From Sabellastarte sp. h YS-2021 (taxonomy: Eukaryota; Annelida; Polychaeta; Sabellida; Sabellidae): a stretch of 64,000 nt of DNA. Positions 44,999 to 55,700 of the stretch are shown piece after piece. Both the position numbers and the translations under genes were made by a program. The notes beneath the pieces were generated by a model that was not told the origin of the DNA, made no database searches, and saw only the letters and a program-made list of their open reading frames with translations. Every line of letters begins with the position of its first letter. Position 1 is the first letter of the stretch. The DNA lies in contig OZ024931.1 in NCBI GenBank assembly GCA_964017235.1, positions 124,197,530-124,261,529 of the forward strand, given 5' to 3'.

Positions 44999-46378
44999 CC
45001 ATTTCTTTCCTGGTTTGGGGACAAGAAACAATCGACTGTAAAATCCCAGGGATGTGACCTTTTGAACTGGAGTTATCGCTCTTTTGTCGATCATTTGATA
45101 AACTGCCTTTATCAAAAATTCCTGTTTCCCCCAGTTCAAATACTTGCTCCTTATTGCAGGATAATTTGTCAATGGAGGTTGATTTCTGAAATTCAGACAA
45201 TAACCCTCCGTCAAAATGGTCACAACCCTTGGATGAGCTTTTTTGGTCTCCCATACCTGCCAAAAACTGGACAGACGGCCTCCTGGGCACAGACAGTCAC
45301 TTCCTCCTGCCACCCCTGCCTCTGAAAGGCCTAGAGGAGAAGCAACCTCTTCCTCTATTCCCAACTGAAGAGGAGACACTGCTTTTTGTTGAGGTTGATG
45401 AAGAGTTGTCATGGTAGGGTCGAAAAGATCTATTCTCTGAGACCTGTTATCTCTCTTGTCCTCATGTCTTGAAGTGTGTTCCTTCCTAGAATCCCTACTT
45501 CTGGAATCCCTATTCACATGGGACCACCGAATAAAGTTTTTCTGAACCTCAGAGAGCATATCCACTGGAAACACCTCATTAGAAGTAAAAGGAGCATTCC
45601 TTAACTTGCTAATGTCATCCTCAGTAACATCCTTTGAGCAGCTTTTCAAATAATTGTCTCTCCTGCTCAGTAACATGTTTGCTGCCATGGTCATGGAACT
45701 ACCAAGCAACGAATCCAAGGCCTTCCCCAAAGACTGGTTGACTGAAGTCTGTAACTGCAGACACTCCTGCACATATTCCAGAGCATTGTTAAAATCTGTC
45801 TCATTCTCAGCAGATTTTATAATAGCAAACTGCCTCTCCATCTCTTCTGTGGCCTTGCAATTGGCTGAATTGAACCAAAAAATATGATTCAAGACATTGA
45901 TATTCTCCCTGTTTACAGTCTCCCAGAGAGTAAACTGCTTCCATGGTGTTGAAATAGAAGAAGGCATTTGAAACTGAGCTGAGGTAATGTTCCTGAATGC
46001 ATCCTGCAACTTGGGAGCTGCCACTGCATGAGGTTGGGGTGAAATGTTATACCACTTCATGGGTGGTCTATCAAAGCTCAAAAATTGACCCTTTGGCAAA
46101 GGATTCCTTCTGGAAGACTTGGTTTTCAAGGAATCATGTTCCTTTGAAACACCCGAAGCCTCATATTCTTTGAAATCCCACAAACTAACTATGTTCTCAG
46201 CAGGTGGTAAAGCCAAGGAGACTTCTGCAGATTTCTTCAGCTTTGAAGCTTGTGAAAACACTGAAGGGGCTATAATTGTATCAGTCTCAGTAATAGCAAT
46301 ATCCAACCATTTTTTGATAGCAAAAAGGGTATCTGAATAAGAAGGAACTGGTTGGACTACTGTAACCCAATGGCTTGG
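44996..46378 (-). CDS. Gag-like N-terminal region of the DIRS-like element
   Basis: An open minus-strand frame from just inside the 5' terminal repeat (TAA at 46379-46381) down to the TGA in the RT motif. Early residues read VVQPVPSYSDTLFAIKKWLD. The middle is helical and polar (NHIFWFNSANCKATEEMERQ; VQECLQLQTSVNQSLGKALD; SSMTMAANMLLSRRDNYL). A basic, Arg/Asp/Ser-rich stretch (RDSRSRDSRKEHTSRHEDKR) follows, as in nucleic-acid-binding Gag tails. It then enters RT at LGFYSRLFLVPKPGKKW. There is no in-frame ATG in roughly the first hundred codons; the first lies near 46060 (PPMKWYN). Translation therefore starts there, uses another codon or needs splicing, or the start was lost. Confidence 0.7.
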   Translation of the reverse strand, partial: PSHWVTVVQPVPSYSDTLFAIKKWLDIAITETDTIIAPSVFSQASKLKKSAEVSLALPPAENIVSLWDFKEYEASGVSKEHDSLKTKSSRRNPLPKGQFLSFDRPPMKWYNISPQPHAVAAPKLQDAFRNITSAQFQMPSSISTPWKQFTLWETVNRENINVLNHIFWFNSANCKATEEMERQFAIIKSAENETDFNNALEYVQECLQLQTSVNQSLGKALDSLLGSSMTMAANMLLSRRDNYLKSCSKDVTEDDISKLRNAPFTSNEVFPVDMLSEVQKNFIRWSHVNRDSRSRDSRKEHTSRHEDKRDNRSQRIDLFDPTMTTLHQPQQKAVSPLQLGIEEEVASPLGLSEAGVAGGSDCLCPGGRLSSFWQVWETKKAHPRVVTILTEGYCLNFRNQPPLTNYPAIRSKYLNWGKQEFLIKAVYQMIDKRAITPVQKVTSLGFYSRLFLVPKPGKKW

Positions 46379-46469
46379 TTAAGGTTGTTAGAAAACCTTA
46401 AAATCGCATCTCTGCATTGGCGATTGGGTTGGATGGCTCCAACAAATAGCTAGTGTTAGGAAATGGTAA
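46356..46469. repeat. DIRS inverted terminal repeat, 5' copy
   Basis: Inverse of 41517-41630. Inner end ACTACTGTAACCCAATGGC, outer end GTGTTAGGAAATGGTAA. The sequence GGGTATTTCGCTATAAAAT continues to the element end at 46488. Confidence 0.9.
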
Positions 46470-46488
46470 GGGTATTTCGCTATAAAAT

Positions 46489-48579
46489 ATCACTGTTTAA
46501 AACAGATACACACCAGCAGTAGAGAAATAGGAGATTTGTTTTAAACATTATAGTATCAGTTACTTGTAAAATAACAAACATGTCACAAGATTACGAAAAT
46601 CAAACTGACAATACTTTTTTCCCCACACTGTACCAGTAAAAGGGGTATAAACACACAAAAGCTTTTCATGATAACAGTGCTTTTATTGAACACCCTACAT
46701 ATGGTCTTCATTATAAAGAAACTTAATCCCCTGTTTCAAGTAAGTCTAATCAGAGTGGGACCTTTGTCTGCCTTTTAAGGTAATCTTATAGTCAGTCACA
46801 CAGAAGTCATCAAACATCCCAAACTATCATAATCTCCTACTAAACATATAAATATTTACTTGTACCATTTGAAAATTATTTACACAAAATGTGAAAGGAA
46901 GACTGATTTTCCTTAAAAACTTTCCAAATACTTTCAGATGTTTAGATGAATTTTATCTGTCTGCATCAGATGACAAGGCTAGCTGAACCAGCAATTGATA
47001 TTAATATCTTGCATATATGTACTACACCACCAGTAGATTCCCTTGTGGGAGTATCAGGCCTGCATCATTCTTAATTATTTTTATGAATTTTTCATGCATT
47101 AAAATTCATGTATTCATGCACTAAATCACTTATAACTTGAAAAGTATTACATATAGAGCATTTTATTAAATGTGTTTTTGATGTAGTTTTGTGTCAGTTA
47201 TAACATAGTAAAATTTGAGAACTGTAGCCCCTTACATAATTAAGTAATTTCTGTAAAACCTAAAGATTCTACTGCAGTAAATAATCTTTTTCTAAACTGC
47301 ATTTTATTTCAGTGAGGGGAGTCATGAAGAGGCAGTCTTTTTTCTGCTCAGATCTGCCCCCTCCCCACTCCCCTCACTCAAATAAAAATGCATGTGAGAA
47401 TAGAATTGCCTCTCTGTATGGGGGATGGGGGGGAAGTGAGATGGGGAAGTGAGATTATGTGTGTGTTGTAAGTCTCACTTCTCCCCATTCAAACAAAGAG
47501 GAGAATATGTTACATAATCTAATTAAGGTGTTATTAGTATTGACTACTCATTGACCTCCCTAAAACAGTTTTGGATATTGCTACACTTGAGGGTATTGCA
47601 TAGCTTTGCTTTACTGTATATGTGTCCTCAGGTCTGATACGATTATATTGTTACAAGAAGTCTTACAAGACCCAAGTGCTTTAACAGCTTTAGCTGAAGA
47701 GTGAGTTATTTGAAGGTTTATATGAAAGACAATAATACACACCTCACTTTGCTAAACATGTGTTCTAAGGTTGAGTATCATTGCTGCACTTGAGGGTATT
47801 GCATAACTTTCGTTTTACTATTATAGATGTGTCCTCAGGTCTGAGTTTAAGAGCTTGAGCTGAAGAGGGATCAGAGCTATTTGAATGTTTATATAAAAGA
47901 CAATAATACACACCTCGATCACCTTGCTAAACAGGTGTTCTTTTAAGACTTATTTTTTCCATGTATTCATGTATTTTGTGTAATACTTGGCAGGTGTTTC
48001 ACATTTTTACTAGGACCTGAAAGTGGGAAAATGCATAATATTCAAGGGAATGCAAGGTTTAAGTGTTTAGTTGATGTAAAACCTTATCAAGTAAATGTCC
48101 TGTAAATCTATGGATAAAAATATACATTTTTCTGAAAAACATCATCATTAAAAAATCTTTAATATGCTAGAAATTATTTTTGTTTTATTTTGCTTGCTTT
48201 GATAAAACACACATTATGCTTGGGTACAAACTTAAGCAGAATTTATCTTGATTAGATTCAGTTGTTGAAGAAATCATTAATTTTTCTAGTGATTGAGATT
48301 CAATTACAAAGTGTTATTTATTGTGCTTGGAGTATAAGTTGTTAAATTAGTTGCTGTTAATCTTAAGAAAGACCTTGCTGGTAAAAGTGCCTTATAAATG
48401 TGATAAATATAATGTACATTGACCACAAAGTAACTGCAGTGTATTTATTACCAATAAACCTGTAAAACAGATCTATTTTTTAAAAGGGTCAGTAAGTTGC
48501 TGTCCAGTAAATCTTAAACCAATAAAACTATTGAATGGTTCTTCAATTTCATTGTTTTTGATCTGTGTGTCTCTAATTC
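46489..48579. other. AT-rich DNA with a 170-bp tandem duplication
   Basis: Two diverged direct copies lie at about 47575-47765 and 47783-47943. They share GAGGGTATTGCATA, TGTGTCCTCAGGTCTGA, AGACAATAATACACACCTC and TTGCTAAACA.GTGTTCT. Elsewhere nothing is recognised. Confidence 0.6.
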
Positions 48580-48728
48580 CAGCCATTTGTGTGGTTGGAG
48601 CTTCAACTAATCCTAGTCATTCCTGTTGTTGGAGCTTCACACTAAACCCAAGTAATTTCTCTGTTTAGAGGCTGACACCAAACATTTCTCTGGAGGTTCA
48701 CACTAAATCCCAGTCATTTTTGTGTTTG
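48580..48728 (+). repeat. Degenerate 38-bp tandem repeat
   Basis: Four diverged units around CACTAAATCCCAGTCATT and GTTGGAGCTTCA. Confidence 0.65.
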
Positions 48729-49347
48729 AAGCCACAAAAACATATATCCAGCTGAACAGTTGCCAATAAAAGCTGACAGACCTTCACAAGGTATTTGACG
48801 ATAATCTGCAAATGTATACTGGTTGCTATCTCCATGTTGTAATGAGCACGATTCAAACAATGATTATAGCCAAATGATGAAATGCTAAACTTGTTACCAA
48901 TTTTAGGTTGCTGTGGCCTCTGATTTGTATAACACAACTAGTTAACTGGATTCTGCAAAAATAGTTATTTTATTGCATTCATACATCCTACCCAATGGAC
49001 AATTGCTAATCCGGTCGGCGCAGACTGGCCCACCAAATGACAGAAAAAGCCATCCTGTGTTTTTCTGTTTTCACCGGGTGGGCCGGTCCAGTACTGTGCA
49101 TTTGCCAGGTGGTGCATCGTACTTCCTTCCTGTCTAGGCACTATGACCTTATCGCATCTTTTTTCATTTGGCGCGTGTACTGTCCAGATGGATTATTTTG
49201 CCCGATTTTAAAGTTTAAATATTTGTGGATTATTGCTAGTTTACTTCTGTGGATATTTGTAACTGTACAGAACAACATGGCATCTCCTGGACAGAAACAA
49301 GGAGATTGTGGCCACTTTATGGCAGGTTTTGACACTGTGCCAGATGC

Positions 49348-50960
49348 CGCGAAAAAAAGGTAAGGACCCAGACCCTTGTGTTTCTAAGAGTGACTGTAAC
49401 TTCTGCAATATGCTTACTAGTGACCAATGTGAATCTAAGAAATCTGATAAAAATGACGTTCCAACTAAAGCTATGGACAGTTCCTCCCTTGTGGACTTTG
49501 CCTTAGTGTCGGTAGTGGGGGCTATGGGATGCTACAGTCTCCTTGTTCGAGTTCCAGCAGCAAAGAAAAGAAGAAAAAGGTTACTTCTGAAGAAAAGACA
49601 AAAATCTCAGCTTCAAAACCGGCCAAGTCATCCACAGACAAGTCTGGCAAGTCAGCGACTGATAGTAGGTCGGCAAAGCCCTCTACTGAGGATAGAATCG
49701 TTGCTTTAGACCAGAAATGGTCGGACAGATTCAACCAACTAAAAGCACTTTGGATGGCAAGAACTTTGGAGAGGGAACTGACATTTCAGGCTGTTGTCAT
49801 GCCAATGCACACCCCACCAGTTGGCTCTGTCAAGTCTACTGACCCCTTCATCAATTCAGTCGATCAAGGGGAAGTCCTTAAGCAAAGGTGTCAACAGCTA
49901 TGGATGAGCTTCAGTTTTTATGGACTTTAATGCCAGCATTAGCCAAGCAATGGCCAAGACGATAGAGCATCGTAATGATTTTGTCTTCATGTCTATGGCT
50001 AACCTCACCTTGGCTAGACTGGACTATCACATCTCAAACCTGACACTCTTGCTGCCTTGAGAACTGCTCCATTACAGATGGCCACGTTATTCCCAGATGA
50101 TATTCTCAAACAAGCAGAACATAACAAACTTTGAAAGTAAGGGGCAGACTCACTCCAGCAAGAAGGGTCACTACCACCCTTACAAATGCCCTGAGAAACG
50201 TTCAGACAGCAAAAAATCGGACAGGCTAGCCTAGAAAAACATTAGGAATCGTGGCCATGGCAAAAAAAGCAAGGACAAGAGACATCTCACTACTCATCAG
50301 CACCAGCCAAGGGTCAGCAGTCATATAAATGACAATTATTGTGTAAATGCTCCAATTTATGCAGGACTGCTGACCAGTAGCACAGAGACTGTAAATGTTT
50401 ACCAGTCACCAAATCTTTAAGGTTAACCAGAAAGACAATAGAACCTCAGACACAACAGACTAACAGATGTTTCCTGTCTCACTCAATTGTCTTTTGCAAT
50501 TGGTCTGTCAACAGCACCCATGGAGTTCATGGTGGTAGCAAAGGAGATCAAAGCTGATTGCCTTACAAAAGGGTATTAGGATCCACCAGTACCTAAAAGA
50601 CTGGTTGGTCAGAGCCAGATCTCCCCAAACTTGTTTCCAGCATACACAAACTCTAGTAGCTATTTGTCAGGATCTAGGTTGGCTGGTGACCCACCCTATA
50701 GTGTTGGCAGACCTTAAATGCAAAGATACAAGACATTATGTCCGGTCTGGTCTGTCTGGTCCGGTAAATGATGTCCATCATAGGGCTGCTGACAGCCATA
50801 GAAAAATAAGTCCACTTAGTTTGATTCCAAATGAGGCCCATACAGTGGCACTTGAAAAATAAGTGGAGGGTACCAGAATCACTAGAGAAGGTAATCCCTG
50901 ACCCCAGGTTGCTCCACCTCCATCTAAAATGGTGGCTGGAGGAAGACAATGTGCTCCAAG
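49348..50960 (+). pseudogene. Gag and partial RT remnants of the decayed DIRS-like element
   Basis: From about 49348 a Gag-like start (MPRKKGKDPDPCVSKSDCNF) leads into Lys/Ser-rich segments with frameshifts. The first half of RT is missing. The remaining RT includes STAPMEF-type sequence (about 50510), the active-site region reading YLKDWL near 50590 (family consensus has Asp where this copy has Lys), and LVAICQDLGWLV. Dead. Confidence 0.7.
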
Positions 50961-51717
50961 GTCAATCATTACACTCAGTTAAACATGCTCTGCAAATCTT
51001 TACAGACTCATCAAAAGAAGGGTGGGGCGCTCACTTAAATGAGTGTATTGCAAGAAGAACCTGGTCCCTTCCAAAAAGCAAGTTGCACATAAACTACCTG
51101 GAACTAAAGGCCATCTTTCTGGCCCTAAACGAGTGCCAAGACCTCTGTTTGAACAACATAGTTCAACACCACAATGGTTGCCTGCATAAACAAAGAGGGG
51201 GGGGATGAAGTTGGGCCCTCTGTGCAGCCTTCTGTGGAGAATCTTGACCTGGTACTCCAGAAAATAGGTTACTCTCAAAGCCAGACACATTCCAGGCCGG
51301 CTGAATGTGGTAGCACGCAAGTTATCTAGGCTAGGCCAGACCATTCAAACAGAGTGGTCTCTCCTCCCCGAGGTGTTCCAGTCAATATGCAACAGGTGGC
51401 AACAATCTATGACAGATTTTTTTGCTACAACATTCAACAACAAACAGACCCAGTTTGTGTCACCAGTTCTGGACCCCCTGGCCTGGGAAGTCAATGCAGT
51501 CAGTCTGCCATGGGAGGATCTGGATCCTTATGTCTTCCCACCAGTAGCCATGGCCAAAGTGGTGAAGAAGTTGCAGGATAACCTATGCAGGAGAATCATT
51601 CTGATTGCTCCAGATTGGGCCAACATGCCTTGGTTCTGGGGGTCTAATGACCATGTCCAGTCAGATCCTGCTGTGCTTGCCCCACCTGCCAAACCTGCTC
51701 ATTCAGCCATTCAATAA
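50831..51717 (+). pseudogene. RNase H and connector remnants of the decayed DIRS-like element
   Basis: Motifs in order: RPIQWHLKNKWRVPESLE, LQIFTDSSKEGWGAHLNE, KLHINYLELKAIFLALNE, then after a frameshift ARKLSRLGQTIQTEWSLLPE, TDFFATTFNNK and LDPYVFPPVAMAKVVKKL. These align with the homologous stretches of the better-kept copy at 43.3-44.2 kb. Confidence 0.8.
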
Positions 51718-51879
51718 GACTCCACACAGGAATTTGTCAAATATAAACCTGAATGCCTGATTCCTAGAGCCTCAGCAATCAAGGAGCAGGGCTTCTCTGA
51801 GGCAGTGGCATCAAAAATTGAGACTCCTCAAAGAGGATCAACCAGACCAAGTAGACCATTTTTACAAAGTGGTGCCTCA

Positions 51880-52770
51880 GTAATCAGGTGGACTTCAGGG
51901 CACCCCTGTAAAGTCAATAGCCAACTTCCTACTGTACCTGTTCTAGGACAGGCAGTTACAGTCAAGTACCGTTGATGGCTACTGATGGCTACAGATTAAC
52001 CCTTGCTAACAAACTGGGGAATTCGTCCATTAATGTCAGAAAAGATGAGAATCTCACTCATCTCCTTTGTAGTTTCCACAGAGACAGACCTAAGGGTCGG
52101 AGGGGCATCCCGTCCTTGTACCTCTCCCTGGTGTTGCACCAGCTGACAAAGACTCCATTTGAATCCATTAAAGAGGCCTCTTTGAAGCATTTGACTTTCA
52201 AAACTGTTTTCCTGTTGGCCCTAAGTTCGGGCAAATGCAGGAGTGAGATCTATGCTAAAGCCTTGGCAAAACAAGAACATTTGGCATCAGTCAGACTGGT
52301 ATAAAGTCTCTCTTTACCCCTCACCCAGCTGTCTTTCCAAGAACCAGCTGGCGAATGATGGTTCAGACAGTGTGACCCCAGTAGTTATACCAGCTCTGGC
52401 CACAACTCTGGATAAGTCATTTAGGTCTGAAAAGTCCCTGTGTTCGGTCAGAGCTTTGCGCTACTATTTGGACAGAACCTCAGACCTCAGCCAGAACGCA
52501 AACAGGAATTAGTTGTCTCCTTTAAGAAAGGTTTTGACAAGGACATCTCACCTGCCACCATCTCCTCATGGATCAAACAGACTGTGATCCTATGTTATGA
52601 GCTCTCTGATCAAAGGGCCTCCACTTTACCCCAGGTTAAAGCCCATTATGTGAGGGTTTCGCTGCTTCCAAGGCCTTCCAATCAGGAGTCTCCTTGGGAA
52701 AATCATGTCAACCTGCCATTGGAAGTCATACATCACCTTCACACAACTCTATCTGAAGGATGTGGCTTGG
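51880..52770 (+). pseudogene. Tyrosine recombinase remnant of the decayed DIRS-like element
   Basis: Recombinase pieces in shifting frames: IPSLYLSLVLHQLTKTPFE, LKHLTFKTVFLLALSSG then KCRSEI (catalytic Arg kept), SKNQLANDGSDSVTPVVIPA, LCSVRALRYYLDRTSDL, KAHYVR (His and Arg kept), and TFTQLYLKD with the Tyr. All four catalytic residues remain but in different frames. Confidence 0.8.
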
Positions 52771-53349
52771 GCCCCCCCCAAAAAAAAAGCCCCCCCCCAT
52801 CAGAAAAACAAACAAAAAAACCCAACAAAACATTGTGACTTGCTTCTTTCGGGAGGTTTATTTTCTAGGACTGAACTCATCCCTCTTTTCCCCTACCTCA
52901 GAGCAGGTCTGTACAAAAAGGGGGGACAACATATCTGACGATAGGCCATAGACAGGAAGGAAGTACGATGCACCATATTTTACAACCCAAACAGTAAAGA
53001 GTGGATAACCAGGACTCAATGTATGTAGCTTTTATACAAGAACCTATCAAAATAAAAAAAAAAAACAAGAGGAGAGTGCCCGTTAACGGGCACTGTGTCA
53101 GCTGACTGAGTGTTTTTGATTTGTGAAGGTGATTAGAGGACAGAATAATTATCAGGAAAAGGGCTGTACAGAAATACAGTAAATGGTAACTGAACAGCAA
53201 GTTCGAAAGAAATTCCGAAGCTGACAGAAGAAAAGGATAAAAAAGTTGTGCCCTGTAAATGGTATTATGAAGGAAAATAACAAGGTAATTGTTTAAGTGT
53301 AAAAAATAGGTTAAAACATATTTAAAGAAATACTACAAATGCAATATCC

Positions 53350-53930
53350 TCGTTCGACCTTGAAGAAGGGGTCCAAGGTCAAATCTAACCACACAAATAC
53401 ATTCCCAGCCCATGATGTCCTATGGTTTACCATTCCAAACCTCTAGGACCAATTATAAATGAGTTATAAGCACTTTTAAGCTTGGCTGTCCTCATTTGAC
53501 CTTGAAGGAGGGGTCCAAAGGTCAAATCTGACCATACCAAAAGATTCCGAGCCAATGATTTCCTATGGGATGGTTTACCATCCCAAATCTCTGTCACCAA
53601 TAATAAGCGAGTTGTAGGCACTTTCAATTTTCGCTATCCTCATTTGACCTTGAAGGAGGGTTCCAAGGTCAAATCGGACCATATCAACAGATTCACAGCC
53701 CATGATTTCCTGTCTGTTTACCATCCCAAACCTCTGGGACCAATAATAAGCGAGTTATAAGCACTTTTAAGTTTGGCTATCCTTGTTTGACCTTGAAGGA
53801 GGGGTCATTGAAGGTCAAATCTGACCACACCAAAAGATTCCCACCCCATGATTTCCTACAGGTTGGTTTATCATCCCAAACCTCTAGGATCAATAATAAG
53901 GGAGATATAAGCACTTTTCATGACTGACAA
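53350..53930 (+). repeat. About 140-bp tandem array C1
   Basis: Four units carry TTGACCTTGAAGGAGGGGTC, AAGGTCAAATCTGACCA, CCCATGATTTCCTA, TTACCATCCCAAACCTCTGG and AATAATAAGCGAGTTATAAG. Confidence 0.85.
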
Positions 53931-54049
53931 AAAACACCTGTGGCGGCCATCTTGTTTCTCAAAATGAGGCCAAAAATATTCCCAGACAACATTTTATGGT
54001 TATTAATATATAAACTTAAGAAAGCTAGCTATAATATTTTTTTTCATCA

Positions 54050-55700
54050 GAGCAGTAATGGTGAAATCTCTCTCTACACACTGCGGCTATCCAGTGGATA
54101 CAATGATTTACTCAACAGTGAGAACCTGAAAGTAGCTATTGCTCAGCTATGCCATGACATAGAGGTCTGCAATTTCACTATGTTATAGCTGACCAAAAAT
54201 TCTGTGAATAACATATTTAACAATTACTCTAAATGTAATAGTTTTCAAGTTACAACTGATTTACTCAACAGTAAGAACCTCAAAGGAACTATTACTCAGC
54301 TATGCAATGAGCTACATGTCTGAAATTTTACTATGTTATAGCTAACCCAAAAGTAGGTGAACAACATATTTAAGCAAACTACTGTAAATGCAATAGTTTT
54401 CAAGCTACAACTGATTTACTCAATAGTGAGAACCTGAAAATAGCTATTGCTCCGCTATGCCATGAGCTATAGGTCTGTAATTTCACTATGTTATAGCTGA
54501 CCCAAAAGTAGGTGAACAATATATTTTAACAAAATACTCCAAATGCAATATTTTTCAAGTTATAGCTGATTTACTCAACAGTCAGTACCTGAGAATAGCT
54601 ATTGCTCAGTTGTGCCATGAGCTATAGGTCTATAATTTCACTATGTTATAGCTGACCCAAAAGTAGCTGAATAACATATTTGCACAAATTTCTGTAAATG
54701 CAATAGTTTTCCAATTATAACTGATTTACTCAACAGTGAGAACTTCAAAGTAGCTATTACTCAGCTATGAAATGAGCCACATGTCTGAAACTTCACTATG
54801 TTATAGCTGACCCCAAAATAGGTGAATAACATATTGAAACAAAATACTCTAAATGCAATAGTTTTCAAGTTATAAGTGATTTACTCAACAGTGATAACCT
54901 AAAAGTAGCTATTACTCAGCTATGCCATGAGCTACAGGTCTGAAATTTTACTATGTTATAGCTGGCCCAAAAGTGGCTGAATAACATATTTATACGAAAT
55001 TCTCTAAATGCAATAGTTTTTAAGTTACAAGTGATTTTACTCATGATGGAAGTTACTGAAAAGCCCAAAAGTAGCTATTACTCACTTAGCTATTGAGACA
55101 GACACCCAACTTACTCACCATATTGTAGCTATGAAAAAAGTAGCTGAATAACATATTTTCACAAAATGCTCTAAATGCAACACTTTTCAAGTTATAAGTG
55201 ATTTACTCAACAGTGATAACCTAAAAGTAGCAATTACTCAGCTATGCCATGAGCTACAGGTCTGAAATTTTACTATGTTATAGCTGACCCAAAAGTAGCT
55301 GAATAACATATTTATACGAAATTCTCTAAATGCAATAGTTTTCAAGTTATAAGCGATTTACTCAACAGTGATAACCTAAAAGTAGCTATTACTCAGCTAT
55401 GCCATGAGCTACAGGTCTGAAATTTCACTATGTTATAGCTGGCCCAAAAGTAGCTGAATAACATATTTATACGAAATTCTCTAAATGCAATAGTTTTTAA
55501 GTTACAAGTGATTTTACTCATAATGGAAGTTACTGAAAAGCCCAAAAGTAGCTATTACTCACTTAGCTATTCAGACAGACACCCAACTTACTCACCATAT
55601 TGTAGCTATGAAAAAAGTAGCTGAACAACATATTTTCACAAAATGCTGTAAATGCAACACTTTTGAAGTTATAAGTGATTTAGTGCATGATTTCATGAAT
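54050..55700 (+). repeat. About 155-165-bp tandem array C2
   Basis: About ten units carry GATTTACTCAACAGTGA, AGTAGCTATTACTCAGCTAT, TCACTATGTTATAGCTGACC, CAAAAGTAGGTGAATAACAT and TAAATGCAATAGTTTTCAAG. Two units near 55060 and 55540 share a variant with CTTAGCTATT.AGACAGACAC, suggesting a higher-order block. Homologous, in the same orientation, to array B2. Confidence 0.85.

Larger units (their letters stand above)
41472..46488 (-). mobile_element. Nearly complete DIRS-like tyrosine-recombinase retroelement
   Basis: About 5.0 kb. In element orientation (minus strand) it has a 5' terminal repeat, gag, RT/RNase H, tyrosine recombinase, an internal complementary region and an inverted 3' terminal repeat. 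It has no integrase, no LTRs and no target duplication. DIRS elements replicate through a circle inserted by the recombinase. Both ends carry AAAAT (41472-41476 and 46484-46488), consistent with recombination at a short identity. The recombinase frame is open. The RT frame has two in-frame stops, so the copy is probably defective. Confidence 0.9.
48973..52975 (+). mobile_element. Decayed DIRS-like element, plus strand
   Basis: A second DIRS-like copy in the opposite orientation to the one at 41.5-46.5 kb. A 26-bp perfect inverted repeat (49110-49135 and 52950-52975, containing GGTGCATCGTACTTCCTTCC) bounds it. The similarity extends inward with an indel to about 49157 and 52938. The sequence further left (48973 onward, GCATTCATACATCC...CAATGGACAATTG) matches the ends of the element at 58661-59510. 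A palindrome-like GGCCCACC...GGTGGGCC pair lies at about 49033-49083. Coding regions are fragmentary. Confidence 0.8.

Noticed and set aside
43430..46340. Plus-strand open frames over the DIRS coding region (for example 43430-43867 and 45062-45417)
   Set aside because: They lie antisense to well-supported gag, RT and recombinase sequence and show no motif of their own.
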